Assembly (NCBI GenBank): GCA_934120045.1
Contig: CAKOTF010000002.1
Location: forward strand, 152,055 to 216,054
From: an uncultured Clostridia bacterium
GTDB lineage: Bacteria > Bacillota > Clostridia > TANB77 > CAG-508
Direction of reading: 5' to 3'
Length of the DNA stretch: 64,000 nt
The notes under the pieces were generated by a model that did not search any database, had not been told where the DNA came from, and was given only the letters and a program-made list of their open reading frames with translations. How positions within the stretch are numbered: the stretch's first letter is position 1; each line of letters starts with the position of its first letter. Positions 1-7,842 of this stretch are shown in pieces. The position numbers and the translations under genes are program-made.

Positions 1-243
1 CATTTAATTTTTATGTGCATCCTATCATTTCCCACAATAAAAGTGCAGGAAATGTATTACAAAACTTATTAATACCAAATTAAAAACTACTTTTTTCAAT
101 AAATCACGAAATTACTTTGTCGGAAATAAAATCAGTAGAAAACAAATTATAAATCCCCAAGTCTTTCACTGATATACATAGTCTTTTTAGGAATTAAAAA
201 GTAATAATACTTCCCAAAAATTCCCCAATTTGACATAAGAATG
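1..243. other. Intergenic edge with no recognised gene
   Basis: No reading frame with a ribosome binding site, no RNA gene and no clear repeat is visible here. The stretch is A+T-rich and lies just beyond the terminator of the tRNA fragment at 324-370, so it may be part of whatever element once integrated there, but nothing in the sequence proves that. Confidence 0.5.
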
Positions 244-280
244 CTATTTTAAATCATTATCGCAACCATTTTTAAGGCAT

Positions 281-316
281 AAAAAAATACCCACAGTCGT
301 TGAAACTGTAAGTATT
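281..316 (-). terminator. Terminator behind the tRNA-Met fragment
   Basis: On the minus strand the arms ATAC and ACAGT pair with ACTGT and GTAT around a short loop (about 288-315), followed by seven T residues. It lies just downstream of the 3' end of the tRNA fragment, where a tRNA terminator is expected. Confidence 0.6.
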
Positions 317-323
317 AATTCTG

Positions 324-370
324 TGGTTGCGGGGGATAGACTCGAACTATCGACCTTCGGGTTATGAGTC
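324..370 (-). pseudogene. 3' fragment of a tRNA-Met (CAT) gene, likely attachment-site remnant
   Basis: The minus strand reads as the 3' half of a tRNA: anticodon loop CTCATAA, 3' anticodon-stem strand CCCGA, variable loop, a perfect T arm (GATAG, TTCGAGT, CTATC), 3' acceptor strand, discriminator A and encoded CCA. The 5' half is absent: the sequence before the anticodon loop is an unrelated A+T-rich reading frame. A fragment running from the anticodon loop to the CCA end is what a tRNA-specific integrase leaves at one border of an integrated element. No second copy or integrase is present in the window, so the element lies outside it or has been lost. Confidence 0.75.
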
Positions 371-539
371 ATTTTATTTAATTCTCTATATTCTTTTATT
401 CCAATACTCATAATATCACTCCTCTTTTATCTTCATATACCTCCTATAAATAAAATATTTCTCACTTCAAAAAGCAAAATTCTTTTCTCCATCCCTTTCC
501 AGTTTATATCAATACAATTTTCTCGCTTTCTCATCTCTC

Positions 540-568
540 TTGACATATTTTACATAATATGGTATACT
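540..568 (+). promoter_or_regulatory. Sigma-A promoter of the GC-anomalous gene at 623
   Basis: TTGACA (540-545), a 17-bp spacer and TATACT (563-568). The spacer contains TTTTACATAA followed by TATG, a word also found in the spacer of the promoter at 5532-5560. A small hairpin (TCGAGG with CCTTGA) follows in the leader. Confidence 0.85.
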
Positions 569-622
569 AATAAATGCTCGAGGTAAAAACCTTGAAAAAA
601 ATTTAATAAGGAGTTGCAAACT

Positions 623-1033
623 ATGTATCAGATTAGTTACAACATGAGCCGGAAAGAACGCTACAAACAGCTGATTTCCGAAATCACCAATGCAAAGAAC
701 GCTCTTTGCGCAGCTGGCACTGAAAAGGACGTTTACAAAGCCTTAAAGGATTTGGCAGTCCTCTTCAAAATGTATGATAACTACGATCTGTTCCTGGACA
801 TCATTGAATGGGTTCAGGAAGTTCAGAAAGTTATCAATGCTGTTCAGATGCGTGATAAGACTCGTTCTGAGCTGGTTAGCCTGCTCGACGAACTGCTTGC
901 AAAAGCCAATGGTATCGTTGATGAGGAAAACCAGAAAGAGCTTAGCAACAAGCTCAAGACTCTCTTCAACCAGCTGGCTGAGCACTCCGATGAAATCGCC
1001 AAGATCATTGATCTCAGCGAAATCTTTGACTAA
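623..1033 (+). CDS. Small all-helical protein of unknown function, foreign base composition
   Basis: The start is ATG 623, nine bases after AAGGAG; a TTG at 614 overlaps the binding site spacing and is unlikely. The 136-residue product is charged, has no membrane segment or signal peptide, and reads as amphipathic helices throughout, with a heptad-like leucine pattern in its second half. I do not recognise the family. Codon use is strikingly unlike the neighbours: 29 of 60 bases at 661-720 are G or C, with codons such as CTG, GAC and ATC that A+T-rich genes here avoid. It has its own strong promoter and a perfect terminator, so it is a self-contained cassette next to a tRNA attachment remnant, which suggests recent transfer. 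Confidence 0.8.
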   Translation: MYQISYNMSRKERYKQLISEITNAKNALCAAGTEKDVYKALKDLAVLFKMYDNYDLFLDIIEWVQEVQKVINAVQMRDKTRSELVSLLDELLAKANGIVDEENQKELSNKLKTLFNQLAEHSDEIAKIIDLSEIFD

Positions 1034-1046
1034 CTAAGTCAAAAGG

Positions 1047-1081
1047 CAAGGGAGCAAATTTACATTTGCTCCCTTGTTTTT
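1047..1081 (+). terminator. Rho-independent terminator, perfect 13-bp stem
   Basis: CAAGGGAGCAAAT (1047-1059) pairs perfectly with 1064-1076, followed by a T run. It ends the cassette at 623-1033. On the other strand it may also help stop the phosphodiesterase gene, whose stop codon is at 1080. Confidence 0.9.
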
Positions 1082-1622
1082 ATTTTTTCATTTCATACTC
1101 CTTTAATACTTCACCATCAACATCTTTCAATACAATCTTATTATCAACAAGCACAATATAGCTATGAGCAGAATTACATTTTGGAAGAGAAATTGAACCA
1201 GGATTTGCAAAAACAAAACCATCTTTCTCTTGAATAAAACCTTGATGAATATGTCCATAAATCATAACATCAAAATCATCATAAGGAATATTCTCAATAT
1301 TATACTTATGACCATGAGTAAAATAAAACTTCTTTCCATTAATCTCCATCAAAATATGATCATTAAACTTAAAATCTGAAATCATTTCATCAACTTCTGC
1401 ATCACAATTTCCTCTAACAACCAACAATTTATCTTTTAAAGAATTCAAAATTTCTGCCACTTTCATTGGCTTATATTCTTGACTCAACTCATTTCTAGGT
1501 CCATGATAATATAAATCACCTAATAATATTATTTTGTCAGGATTTTCTCTTTCATTAATTTCTTTTATTTTTTCTGCATAATATCCTGAACCATGTATAT
1601 CTGATATAACAACTGCTTTCAT
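1080..1622 (-). CDS. yfcE: YfcE-type metallophosphodiesterase
   Basis: The 180-residue protein has the calcineurin-like metallophosphoesterase motifs in order: DIHG (8-11), GDLYYHGP, RGNCDA, THGH and GHIH, plus the NPGS near the C-terminus that marks the YfcE/MJ0936 group. Members are cytoplasmic Mn-dependent phosphodiesterases active on model substrates; the natural substrate is unclear. The ATG at 1622 follows GAAAGGAAGG. It begins 65 bases after the stop of the deaminase-SLOG gene, with no clear terminator between, so the two may be co-transcribed. Confidence 0.88.
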   Translation of the reverse strand: MKAVVISDIHGSGYYAEKIKEINERENPDKIILLGDLYYHGPRNELSQEYKPMKVAEILNSLKDKLLVVRGNCDAEVDEMISDFKFNDHILMEINGKKFYFTHGHKYNIENIPYDDFDVMIYGHIHQGFIQEKDGFVFANPGSISLPKCNSAHSYIVLVDNKIVLKDVDGEVLKEYEMKK

Positions 1623-1686
1623 CTTTTACCTTCCTTTCATTAATAATATATCATATTTTCCTGAATTATTCTATTTATATTACATA

Positions 1687-4170
1687 TTATTTTATTTCGG
1701 GATTGTCTTTAAATATATCATCAACAATATCATTTTTGTCATTAAACATTGTAACATATCCTTGTAAAGATTCTGCTTTTTGTTTTAAAACATCAACATC
1801 TGAATTAACATATATTTTGGCCTTTCCTTTTCCATTTTTTGCTTCTTGAACTAAATTTGATACTGGTGAATTTCCGTCAAATGCTATAACTATTGACTTT
1901 CTTCTTTCAAAAATTTCATAATTAAAGCTTTTATATATTCCAAGTTCTTCAGTTTCAGGAGAAATACATATTCCAGATACGCTTTTATCTAATAATCTAT
2001 TTTTTACTTTTTCTGTTACTTTTTTTGGAACTATTGCATTTATTTCTATCTCTTTATTTAATTCTTTTGATATATCTACTAATGCTTTTTCATATCCCTG
2101 CATTTTATGTCCAATAACAAAATATACATTATTACTATTTACATTTTCTACAAATTTCTTTAATGTTTTAATTCCTTCTTCTGTTGCCTTTGTTTCTCTT
2201 CCTTTTGTATTAAAACTTCCTCCTGCAATTATAATAGGTACTTTATCTATTGGTAGATTCTTAATCTTTGTTGCTAATTCTTTTTCAGAATCTAATTTTG
2301 TATTAATTCTTAATTCATCTTGATTTTCCGTTTCTTTCATATATTTATCTTCTTCTTCAAGTATTGCTTCTTTTATTGTTCTGCCAGAAAGAAACTTATT
2401 AAATTTTTCACTTTTTTGCATAAAATATATATTATTCTTAGTCGTTATTTCATCTTCAACTTCTCTCATTTTAGCAAATTCATCATCTGAAAGTTCTAAT
2501 AAATTTTGAAGTGCCAATTGTTCGTCAAATGTGTCTGAACCATACATTCCACATCCATCTGTCCCTTGAACACATTTTACATCACTTTTCAAAAATATTT
2601 TTATCGGGTGATTTTTTAAATCACTTAAATTATTAAGTCTTACATTTGATGTTAATTGAAATTCTATTACAACTCCTGTATCTTTCATTAACTTTAAAAG
2701 TTCTTTTCCAGATTTTGTATTCAAATCTTCTGAATATAATCCATGACCAATTCTGCATCTTGGCATTTCTTGTTCTTTTTCTAATGATTCTTTCACACAC
2801 ATTATAGATTTTCTAACATTATTTCTTAAACTATCATTTTCACCTGCATGTATTCTTATTGTAAAATCTTTATCTTCTTCATTAATATATCTTACAATTT
2901 CTTTTATTGCTGGTTGTAAGTCTGATATATCATTTATTTCTTCTCCTATAAAGTCACTTCCAACAACATATGGACTTTTTGCAACAGCTCTTAGTACATT
3001 AATATTTTCTCTTAAATAGGTATTACTAGTTTTTTGATCTTTAATAATTGTTAATGGAATTCTTCTGATTCCTATTAAAAATCTAATTTGTACTCCTGTT
3101 TCTTTTTCTATTAAAGGCATTATTGAATGTATTTCTTCTAACATTTTTATTGCTGGTTCTCCAGTTTTTGCTAAATCTGTATCTGTTATTTCTACATATT
3201 TTATTCCTTGCTTTTGATACTCTCTTGCTATCCATAACAATTTATCTTGTCTTAATGTATTATTTATATATATACTATTTATTGCTTTATCCTTTAGCAT
3301 TCTGCATACATATTTTTTTATATCTACCTCTGGAATTTTATACACCAATTTTTCTTCTAAACGTATTTTCTCTAAAGATTCAGTTCCTTTTGCAAAAACA
3401 TATCTATAAATATAACATTTCTCCAAATTAGTAAATACAGCTTGCCCATCTTTCATAATTGCTAAACTATTTCTTATCTTTTCAATATTATATTCAGCAT
3501 TCTCTAAATTATTTAATATAAAATCTGCAAAATTTATAAATGTATTGTCATCTATTTTTCTTATTTTATACTTTCCTTGTAATGAACTATCTATAAATTG
3601 TTTTTCAACTTCTTCTCTTTGTTTATAAATTTTTTCTTCTTGCTCTTTACTAAGTTTTAAATTTAATTTTTTTATATAATATAATGGATATCTTATTTGA
3701 TGTACTATTCCTAATGAAATTAAACAATCTGGAAATAAATTTGCATTCATATGTGTATGCAAATCTGTTCTAAATTTTGATTTTTTTAATATATATGTTT
3801 TTACGATTGTTTTTTCTAGCGGTAAATTATAATTTTTAGTTTGTGACATAAATGTTTTGGTTATTGCTGGTATCTTTGCTTTTATTTCTATTCTATCTTC
3901 ATATATATTTGCAATCTTTATTCCACCTAATCTAAATATATATACTTCTTCATTGTCACTATTTATACTTGCAGGTATTTTTCCTATTATTATTTTCATA
4001 TCTTTATTATTTTTTTGTATTTGTAGTCCACAAATTTTTGCTAAATTTGTTATTAAATTTCCTGTATTATGATTTGGAGTTTCTAATATATATGTAATTT
4101 CATCATTATTTGTTTTTTGTAAATTAACAATAATATCTTTTTCTTTATCTAAATAAAATTTATTAATCAT
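1687..4170 (-). CDS. Adenosine-deaminase-like enzyme fused to a C-terminal SLOG-like Rossmann domain
   Basis: This 827-residue protein has three parts. Residues 1-130 are a beta-rich region I do not recognise. Residues 131-600 look like an adenosine/AMP deaminase TIM barrel with the whole metal and catalytic set: DLHTH (136-140), HAGE (441-444), IGHG (474-477), TSN near 507 and GTD (536-538). A long insert of about 150 residues separates the first motif from the next recognisable barrel segments. Residues about 640-827 resemble a SLOG/LOG-type nucleotide-binding Rossmann fold, with AGGSFNTKGR (649-658) and a second glycine/Asp segment near 764. Family knowledge: ADA enzymes deaminate adenine nucleosides, and SLOG domains sense or process nucleotide-derived ligands and often sit in conflict systems. 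The fusion suggests a nucleotide-signal-gated deaminase, but this is inference. A promoter is at 4204-4232. Confidence 0.75.
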   Translation of the reverse strand: MINKFYLDKEKDIIVNLQKTNNDEITYILETPNHNTGNLITNLAKICGLQIQKNNKDMKIIIGKIPASINSDNEEVYIFRLGGIKIANIYEDRIEIKAKIPAITKTFMSQTKNYNLPLEKTIVKTYILKKSKFRTDLHTHMNANLFPDCLISLGIVHQIRYPLYYIKKLNLKLSKEQEEKIYKQREEVEKQFIDSSLQGKYKIRKIDDNTFINFADFILNNLENAEYNIEKIRNSLAIMKDGQAVFTNLEKCYIYRYVFAKGTESLEKIRLEEKLVYKIPEVDIKKYVCRMLKDKAINSIYINNTLRQDKLLWIAREYQKQGIKYVEITDTDLAKTGEPAIKMLEEIHSIMPLIEKETGVQIRFLIGIRRIPLTIIKDQKTSNTYLRENINVLRAVAKSPYVVGSDFIGEEINDISDLQPAIKEIVRYINEEDKDFTIRIHAGENDSLRNNVRKSIMCVKESLEKEQEMPRCRIGHGLYSEDLNTKSGKELLKLMKDTGVVIEFQLTSNVRLNNLSDLKNHPIKIFLKSDVKCVQGTDGCGMYGSDTFDEQLALQNLLELSDDEFAKMREVEDEITTKNNIYFMQKSEKFNKFLSGRTIKEAILEEEDKYMKETENQDELRINTKLDSEKELATKIKNLPIDKVPIIIAGGSFNTKGRETKATEEGIKTLKKFVENVNSNNVYFVIGHKMQGYEKALVDISKELNKEIEINAIVPKKVTEKVKNRLLDKSVSGICISPETEELGIYKSFNYEIFERRKSIVIAFDGNSPVSNLVQEAKNGKGKAKIYVNSDVDVLKQKAESLQGYVTMFNDKNDIVDDIFKDNPEIK

Positions 4171-4203
4171 ATTCTAATCCTTTCATAAAAAGTATTAAAA
4201 AAA

Positions 4204-4232
4204 ATTATATCATATTTTTTTGCGTCTTACAA
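4204..4232 (-). promoter_or_regulatory. Promoter of the deaminase-SLOG gene
   Basis: On the minus strand TTGTAA (4227-4232), a 17-bp spacer and a perfect TATAAT (4204-4209), 34 bases upstream of the ATG. An AAAGGA binding site follows. Confidence 0.6.
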
Positions 4233-4272
4233 CAATTATGTAAAGTTTTTTTTACTATTATATATATTATTC

Positions 4273-4317
4273 AAAAAATAAGAAAAGAATTCAAAAAAAA
4301 TTCTTTTCTTATTTTTT
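4273..4317. terminator. Bidirectional terminator
   Basis: A long perfect inverted repeat (AAAAATAAGAAAAGAA and its complement) with A and T runs on both flanks. On the minus strand it follows the stop of the small membrane protein gene at 4325. Confidence 0.8.
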
Positions 4318-4324
4318 CTTATCC

Positions 4325-4801
4325 TTAATATACGGATGTTATATGATACTCAACATTTCCTGTTTTCACCTCTATATTTAAGAAATCAAACAGTTTTTTT
4401 AATGGTGCTTTATCTGTTAATTTTATTTTTTCTTCATATTCAACAACAATATACTGTTTTTCCTCTTTTTCTTCTTCAAAAACAAATGTTGTCATTGGCG
4501 AAATTTCGATTTTTTCACTAGAATAATAAATTTTTGTGCTTTCATATTCATATTTTCTCCAAGAATTTGGTCCTTGGAAAAATACTAAACTGTAAATAAA
4601 GTACTCTATTAGTAAATTAATAAATACAATTATTACAATGTTTCTTATTTTTTCTTTAACTTCACTCCCAAATATTTTTTTATTAAATCTTCTCTTTTCT
4701 TCATTACTGATTTTTGAATTATTAACTAAAAAATAAATAATTAACAAAACTAATACATCAATTACCGAAACAATTAATCCAATTACTACTGCTGCTACCA
4801 T
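4325..4801 (-). CDS. Small membrane protein of unknown function
   Basis: A 158-residue protein with two predicted membrane helices (about 3-26 and 50-75) joined by a basic cytoplasmic loop (EEKRRFNKK), which by the positive-inside rule puts both termini outside. The last 80 residues are polar and rich in Glu, Lys and Tyr and would be extracytoplasmic. I do not recognise the family. ATG 4801 follows GGAGG. It is monocistronic between the terminators at 4273-4317 and 4919-4959. Confidence 0.7.
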   Translation of the reverse strand: MVAAVVIGLIVSVIDVLVLLIIYFLVNNSKISNEEKRRFNKKIFGSEVKEKIRNIVIIVFINLLIEYFIYSLVFFQGPNSWRKYEYESTKIYYSSEKIEISPMTTFVFEEEKEEKQYIVVEYEEKIKLTDKAPLKKLFDFLNIEVKTGNVEYHITSVY

Positions 4802-4918
4802 CGTTGTTTTCCTCCAATTTTCTAATTGTAAATGTTGAATATCAATTCCAAAACAGAATTGCTATAATATTATACACTTACATTTACATGTTGTCAATTG
4901 ATATGAGAAATAATAAAA

Positions 4919-4959
4919 CCAAAAAGAGAGCTCTCTGAATTTTACTTCTTTGAACTCTC
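4919..4959 (-). terminator. Terminator of the GC-anomalous gene at 4974-5444
   Basis: On the minus strand GAGAGTTC (4952-4959) pairs with GAGCTCTC (4926-4933, one G-U pair), followed by TTTTT. Confidence 0.8.
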
Positions 4960-4973
4960 TTCTTGGTTACAGC

Positions 4974-5444
4974 TTAGCTGTTAACAGGTGCATAGGTGTT
5001 ATTAAACACCATGCCGTTGACAACCCACGAATCGTCAGGGTTAGGCTTACCGTCTTTGTTTGCAAAGACGATAAAGTCGCCATCGCCATGAGGAACGCCT
5101 TCACGGTTAGCCGTGAGAACTTCCCCCCAACTGGTAGAGACCTTAGTCTGTTCAATGGTTTGCTCTGCAAAGATCGTCTCTGCAGAGTCGTCCACGATGG
5201 TCACGATGTCAAAGACACCTGCAGGAATATTCTCCTGCGTAATGTGAGTGCCATCTGCCAGAGTGTAGGTCTTTGCCAGCTTTTCCAGAGTTACCGGCCA
5301 TTCTTCACCAACAGTACCAATAAGCTTGACGCACTTGGCTTCGTTGGTAGTGTAGTGGCAGTCTTCCAGGAAGTTGTAGATCTCGGTACCAATGGCAACC
5401 ACCTCTGCCTTCATTGCATAGGACTTCTTCTTGTATTCGATCAT
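4974..5444 (-). CDS. Solitary small protein with foreign base composition, possible PGDYG-like fold
   Basis: The ATG at 5444 follows GAGAGGA. The 156-residue soluble product has no signal or membrane segment. Its C-terminal third (HGDGDFIVFANKDGKP, then WVVNG and FNNTY) recalls the Gly-Asp core and final Phe-x-x-TY of PGDYG-type domains common in phage proteins; this is a weak resemblance, not a firm assignment. Base composition is far richer in G and C than the neighbours, just as at 623-1033. It has its own promoter, a structured leader and a terminator, so it is another self-contained cassette, probably acquired. Confidence 0.75.
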   Translation of the reverse strand: MIEYKKKSYAMKAEVVAIGTEIYNFLEDCHYTTNEAKCVKLIGTVGEEWPVTLEKLAKTYTLADGTHITQENIPAGVFDIVTIVDDSAETIFAEQTIEQTKVSTSWGEVLTANREGVPHGDGDFIVFANKDGKPNPDDSWVVNGMVFNNTYAPVNS

Positions 5445-5448
5445 AATA

Positions 5449-5530
5449 TTTTTCCTCTCCGCCCTTTATTATTGGGCTTTGTGACTTTCGTCAGTTGTTT
5501 TCAGCTATGGCCGTTTGCCATACTACTATT
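5449..5530 (-). promoter_or_regulatory. Structured 5' leader with three consecutive hairpins
   Basis: Between the promoter at 5532 and the ATG at 5444 the minus strand can form three separate stems: ATGGC with GCCAT; TGAC-GAAA-GTCA with a GAAA tetraloop; and GCCC with GGGC, the last just before the ribosome binding site. Words such as GGCAAAC and CAAAGCC recall c-di-GMP-I riboswitches, but the order and pairing do not fit that class. It may be an unassigned cis-regulatory RNA or simply a stable leader. Confidence 0.5.
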
Positions 5531-5531
5531 T

Positions 5532-5560
5532 ATTATAGCATATTTTATGTAAAATTGCAA
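5532..5560 (-). promoter_or_regulatory. Promoter of the GC-anomalous gene at 5444
   Basis: TTGCAA (5555-5560), a 17-bp spacer and a perfect TATAAT (5532-5537) on the minus strand. The spacer carries TTTTACATAA followed by AATATG, nearly the same word as in the promoter at 540-568. Confidence 0.8.
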
Positions 5561-5571
5561 ATATACGAAAA

Positions 5572-5602
5572 AAAGCACATAGAATATATATCTATGTGTT
5601 TT
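5572..5602 (-). terminator. Terminator of nagZ
   Basis: On the minus strand AACACATAGA pairs with TCTATGTG and is followed by seven T residues. The left arm overlaps the nagZ stop codon. Confidence 0.75.
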
Positions 5603-6689
5603 CAATATTACATTTTTTTCTAATATTTATTATTTTTTCATTAATTTCTTCTATATTAACACCTTCAAAATTTTGTTTATCAGAAATATCATATTTTTCC
5701 TTTATTTCTATAATTCTGTTAACACTTCTATCAATTCTATTTTCTTTTATTTTTCCAGACTCAACTAATTTAATAATATTATCTAACACACGTTGTTCTT
5801 CATCTTTATTAAACCTAAATACAACAATATCATTTCCCGCTTCAAACGCTTTTCTTACAGCTAAATCTGGTCCATAAAACAATTTTATAGCTCTCATTTT
5901 TAAATCATCTGTAATTATTAATCCATTATATCTAAATTTTTTTCTTATATATTTAAAAATAAATTTTCTTGACAATGATGCTGGATATATTCCGGTCACT
6001 TTAGGAATTAATAAATGTCCTACTAATATTGCATCTGCTCCATTCTGTATTGCTTGTGAGAATGGGTACACATCTTCATCTTCAATTTTTTTCATTGGAA
6101 TATTTATTACTGGCAAAAAATAATGTGAATCTTGTTTAGTTGCACCATGACCTGGAAAATGTTTTACAACAGAAACAATATTATTTTTCTGTAATGCTTT
6201 CATCACGGCAATACCACAGTCAGATACTTTTTCTTTATCATAGCCAAAACTTCTATCTCCAATAACTTTTTGTTTTTCATATCTTCTTAAATCTAATACT
6301 GGTGCAAAATTCAAATTAAATCCAGATTTGTATAATAACTCTCCTGTTATTTCAGAAGCTTCTTTTACTAATTTTTCTCCACCAACATTCGCAATCACAT
6401 TGGCAGAAGGTAAATTTTTCAACTCCTTTGGCATTCTATTTACTCTTCCACCTTCTTGATCTATTGCTATAAATAATGGTATTTGATTATTTTTATTTAA
6501 CTCTTTTAATTCTCTAATTAGTTTTAACATATCTGAATATGTAGAAAAATTTTTTCTATATAAAATTACTCCACCAATTTTATAATTTATTATCATATTT
6601 TTAATTCGATCTGTTATATAATTAGTATCCATACCAATCATAACCATTTGCCCTATTTTTTCTTTTAATGATAATTCTTTTGCTTTCAT
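5592..6689 (-). CDS. nagZ: Glycoside hydrolase family 3 beta-N-acetylglucosaminidase
   Basis: The 365-residue protein is a single-domain GH3 enzyme of the NagZ type. It shows DQEGGRVNR (77-85), GDRSFG (144-149), the family-specific KHFPGHG (176-182) that supplies the catalytic Asp-His dyad region, and TDDLKM (260-265) with the nucleophile Asp. NagZ removes N-acetylglucosamine from muropeptides during cell-wall recycling. No lipoprotein signal is visible, so a cytoplasmic location is likely. It follows the mscS-like gene by 26 bases in the same direction and ends the phe operon region. Confidence 0.9.
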   Translation of the reverse strand: MKAKELSLKEKIGQMVMIGMDTNYITDRIKNMIINYKIGGVILYRKNFSTYSDMLKLIRELKELNKNNQIPLFIAIDQEGGRVNRMPKELKNLPSANVIANVGGEKLVKEASEITGELLYKSGFNLNFAPVLDLRRYEKQKVIGDRSFGYDKEKVSDCGIAVMKALQKNNIVSVVKHFPGHGATKQDSHYFLPVINIPMKKIEDEDVYPFSQAIQNGADAILVGHLLIPKVTGIYPASLSRKFIFKYIRKKFRYNGLIITDDLKMRAIKLFYGPDLAVRKAFEAGNDIVVFRFNKDEEQRVLDNIIKLVESGKIKENRIDRSVNRIIEIKEKYDISDKQNFEGVNIEEINEKIINIRKKCNIENT

Positions 6690-6715
6690 ATTTATAACCC
6701 TTCCATTAATGCAAA

Positions 6716-7771
6716 TTATTTTCTTGAAAAATAAATATCTGCACTTGGATTAGCTAGTTTTATTCTCTTATCTTCAAGAAGTTTCATAATTGTTAAATTA
6801 AGCTTTGTACTAAATGTTAAGAATTTATCATAATCAACAATACTTGTATATAAAAATACTTTTATTATTATTGCTTCTGCTCCTATTTCTGTTACATTTA
6901 TTTGAATTGTATTTTTATTTATTTCTTGCATACTTTCTAAAATATTTCTTATTGATTTCATTAATTCTTCTGTTTTTTCTGAACTTGTGTCTAATGGTAA
7001 TCTTAGAGTCATTTCTATTCTTCTTGCATTTATTGTTGCACTATTTATTATTGCTTCTGATAATATTTTTGTATTTTGAATTGTAACTGTTGTATTTTCT
7101 ACTGTTTTTATTTTTATACTTCTAAATTTAATATCAACAATCGTACCAGATATATCTCCAATAGTTACCCAGTCACCTATTTCAAATGGTTTTTCTGAAG
7201 CAATTGCCATTCCACTTAATAGATTACTTACTAGTTCTTGAGCAGCTAATGCAATTACAACACTTCCTAAGCCAAGACCTGTGATTATACCATTTAAATC
7301 ATATCCAAATTCTGATATAATCATAAATCCAGCAACAATATAAATTAATATTTTTAAAAGTTTTGTTCCTGTTTGTATTAATTTTTGATTTTCTTGTAAT
7401 CTTTCATTACCTTTTACTTTTTTCATTAATTTTGATGTTGGTGATATCATTCCAACCAATATTTTAGCAATACTTAATATAACTGCAACTCTTATTAATT
7501 TTATACAAAATGTCATCGCAGTTGTTGGTAATGCTAATATTATTAATGCTAAATATATTCCAAAACATAAAAATATACTTCTTAATCCTTTATATGTATC
7601 ATTTTCTTTTAATACTTTTTTATCTTTTTCATTTACATTCCAAATTTTTAATAATAATTTTGGAAGCCATATGCTTAATACAAAAAATATCACCAAAATT
7701 GCTATTGCTATAAATATATCTGCTATATCTTTTGCTTTTATGCCTTCGATAAATGTTTTTATTGTTTCCAT
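6716..7771 (-). CDS. mscS: Small-conductance mechanosensitive channel (MscS family)
   Basis: The 351-residue membrane protein has helices at about 17-45, 64-88 and 93-110, a further one at 138-156, and a pore-lining Gly/Ala-rich helix at 163-188, followed by the MscS beta domain (KPFEIGDWV at 194-202 and the conserved NTKILSE near 233-239). Such channels open on membrane tension to release solutes in hypo-osmotic shock. ATG 7771 follows GGAGG. It begins 71 bases after pheT and may be read from the same transcript. Confidence 0.88.
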   Translation of the reverse strand: METIKTFIEGIKAKDIADIFIAIAILVIFFVLSIWLPKLLLKIWNVNEKDKKVLKENDTYKGLRSIFLCFGIYLALIILALPTTAMTFCIKLIRVAVILSIAKILVGMISPTSKLMKKVKGNERLQENQKLIQTGTKLLKILIYIVAGFMIISEFGYDLNGIITGLGLGSVVIALAAQELVSNLLSGMAIASEKPFEIGDWVTIGDISGTIVDIKFRSIKIKTVENTTVTIQNTKILSEAIINSATINARRIEMTLRLPLDTSSEKTEELMKSIRNILESMQEINKNTIQINVTEIGAEAIIIKVFLYTSIVDYDKFLTFSTKLNLTIMKLLEDKRIKLANPSADIYFSRK

Positions 7772-7842
7772 TTATTCCTCCATTCTATTTAAGGAATTTG
7801 AACAAAGCGACATAGTTATCTTTTGTTCATGCCCAATTTATA

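Larger units (their letters stand above)
244..411 (-). pseudogene. Truncated coding start that reads into the tRNA-Met fragment
   Basis: An ATG at 409-411 follows a good ribosome binding site (AGGAGTGAT). The first 14 codons (MSIGIKEYRELNKM) look like a real protein N-terminus. At about position 370 the frame enters the 3' half of a tRNA gene and then its terminator, and it stops at 244-246 after 55 codons. The tRNA part cannot be a natural protein sequence, so this looks like the 5' end of a gene cut off by recombination or deletion at a tRNA attachment site. The original gene cannot be identified from so few residues. Confidence 0.45.

Noticed and set aside
5449..5530. c-di-GMP-I (GEMM) riboswitch
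   Set aside because: It shares short words with the class, but the GGCAAAC and CAAAGCC segments sit in the wrong helices and the tetraloop receptor and P1 stem are not visible.
4950..5552. A 200-codon plus-strand frame opposite the GC-anomalous gene
   Set aside because: It crosses the terminator, the structured leader and the promoter of the minus-strand gene and has no binding site.
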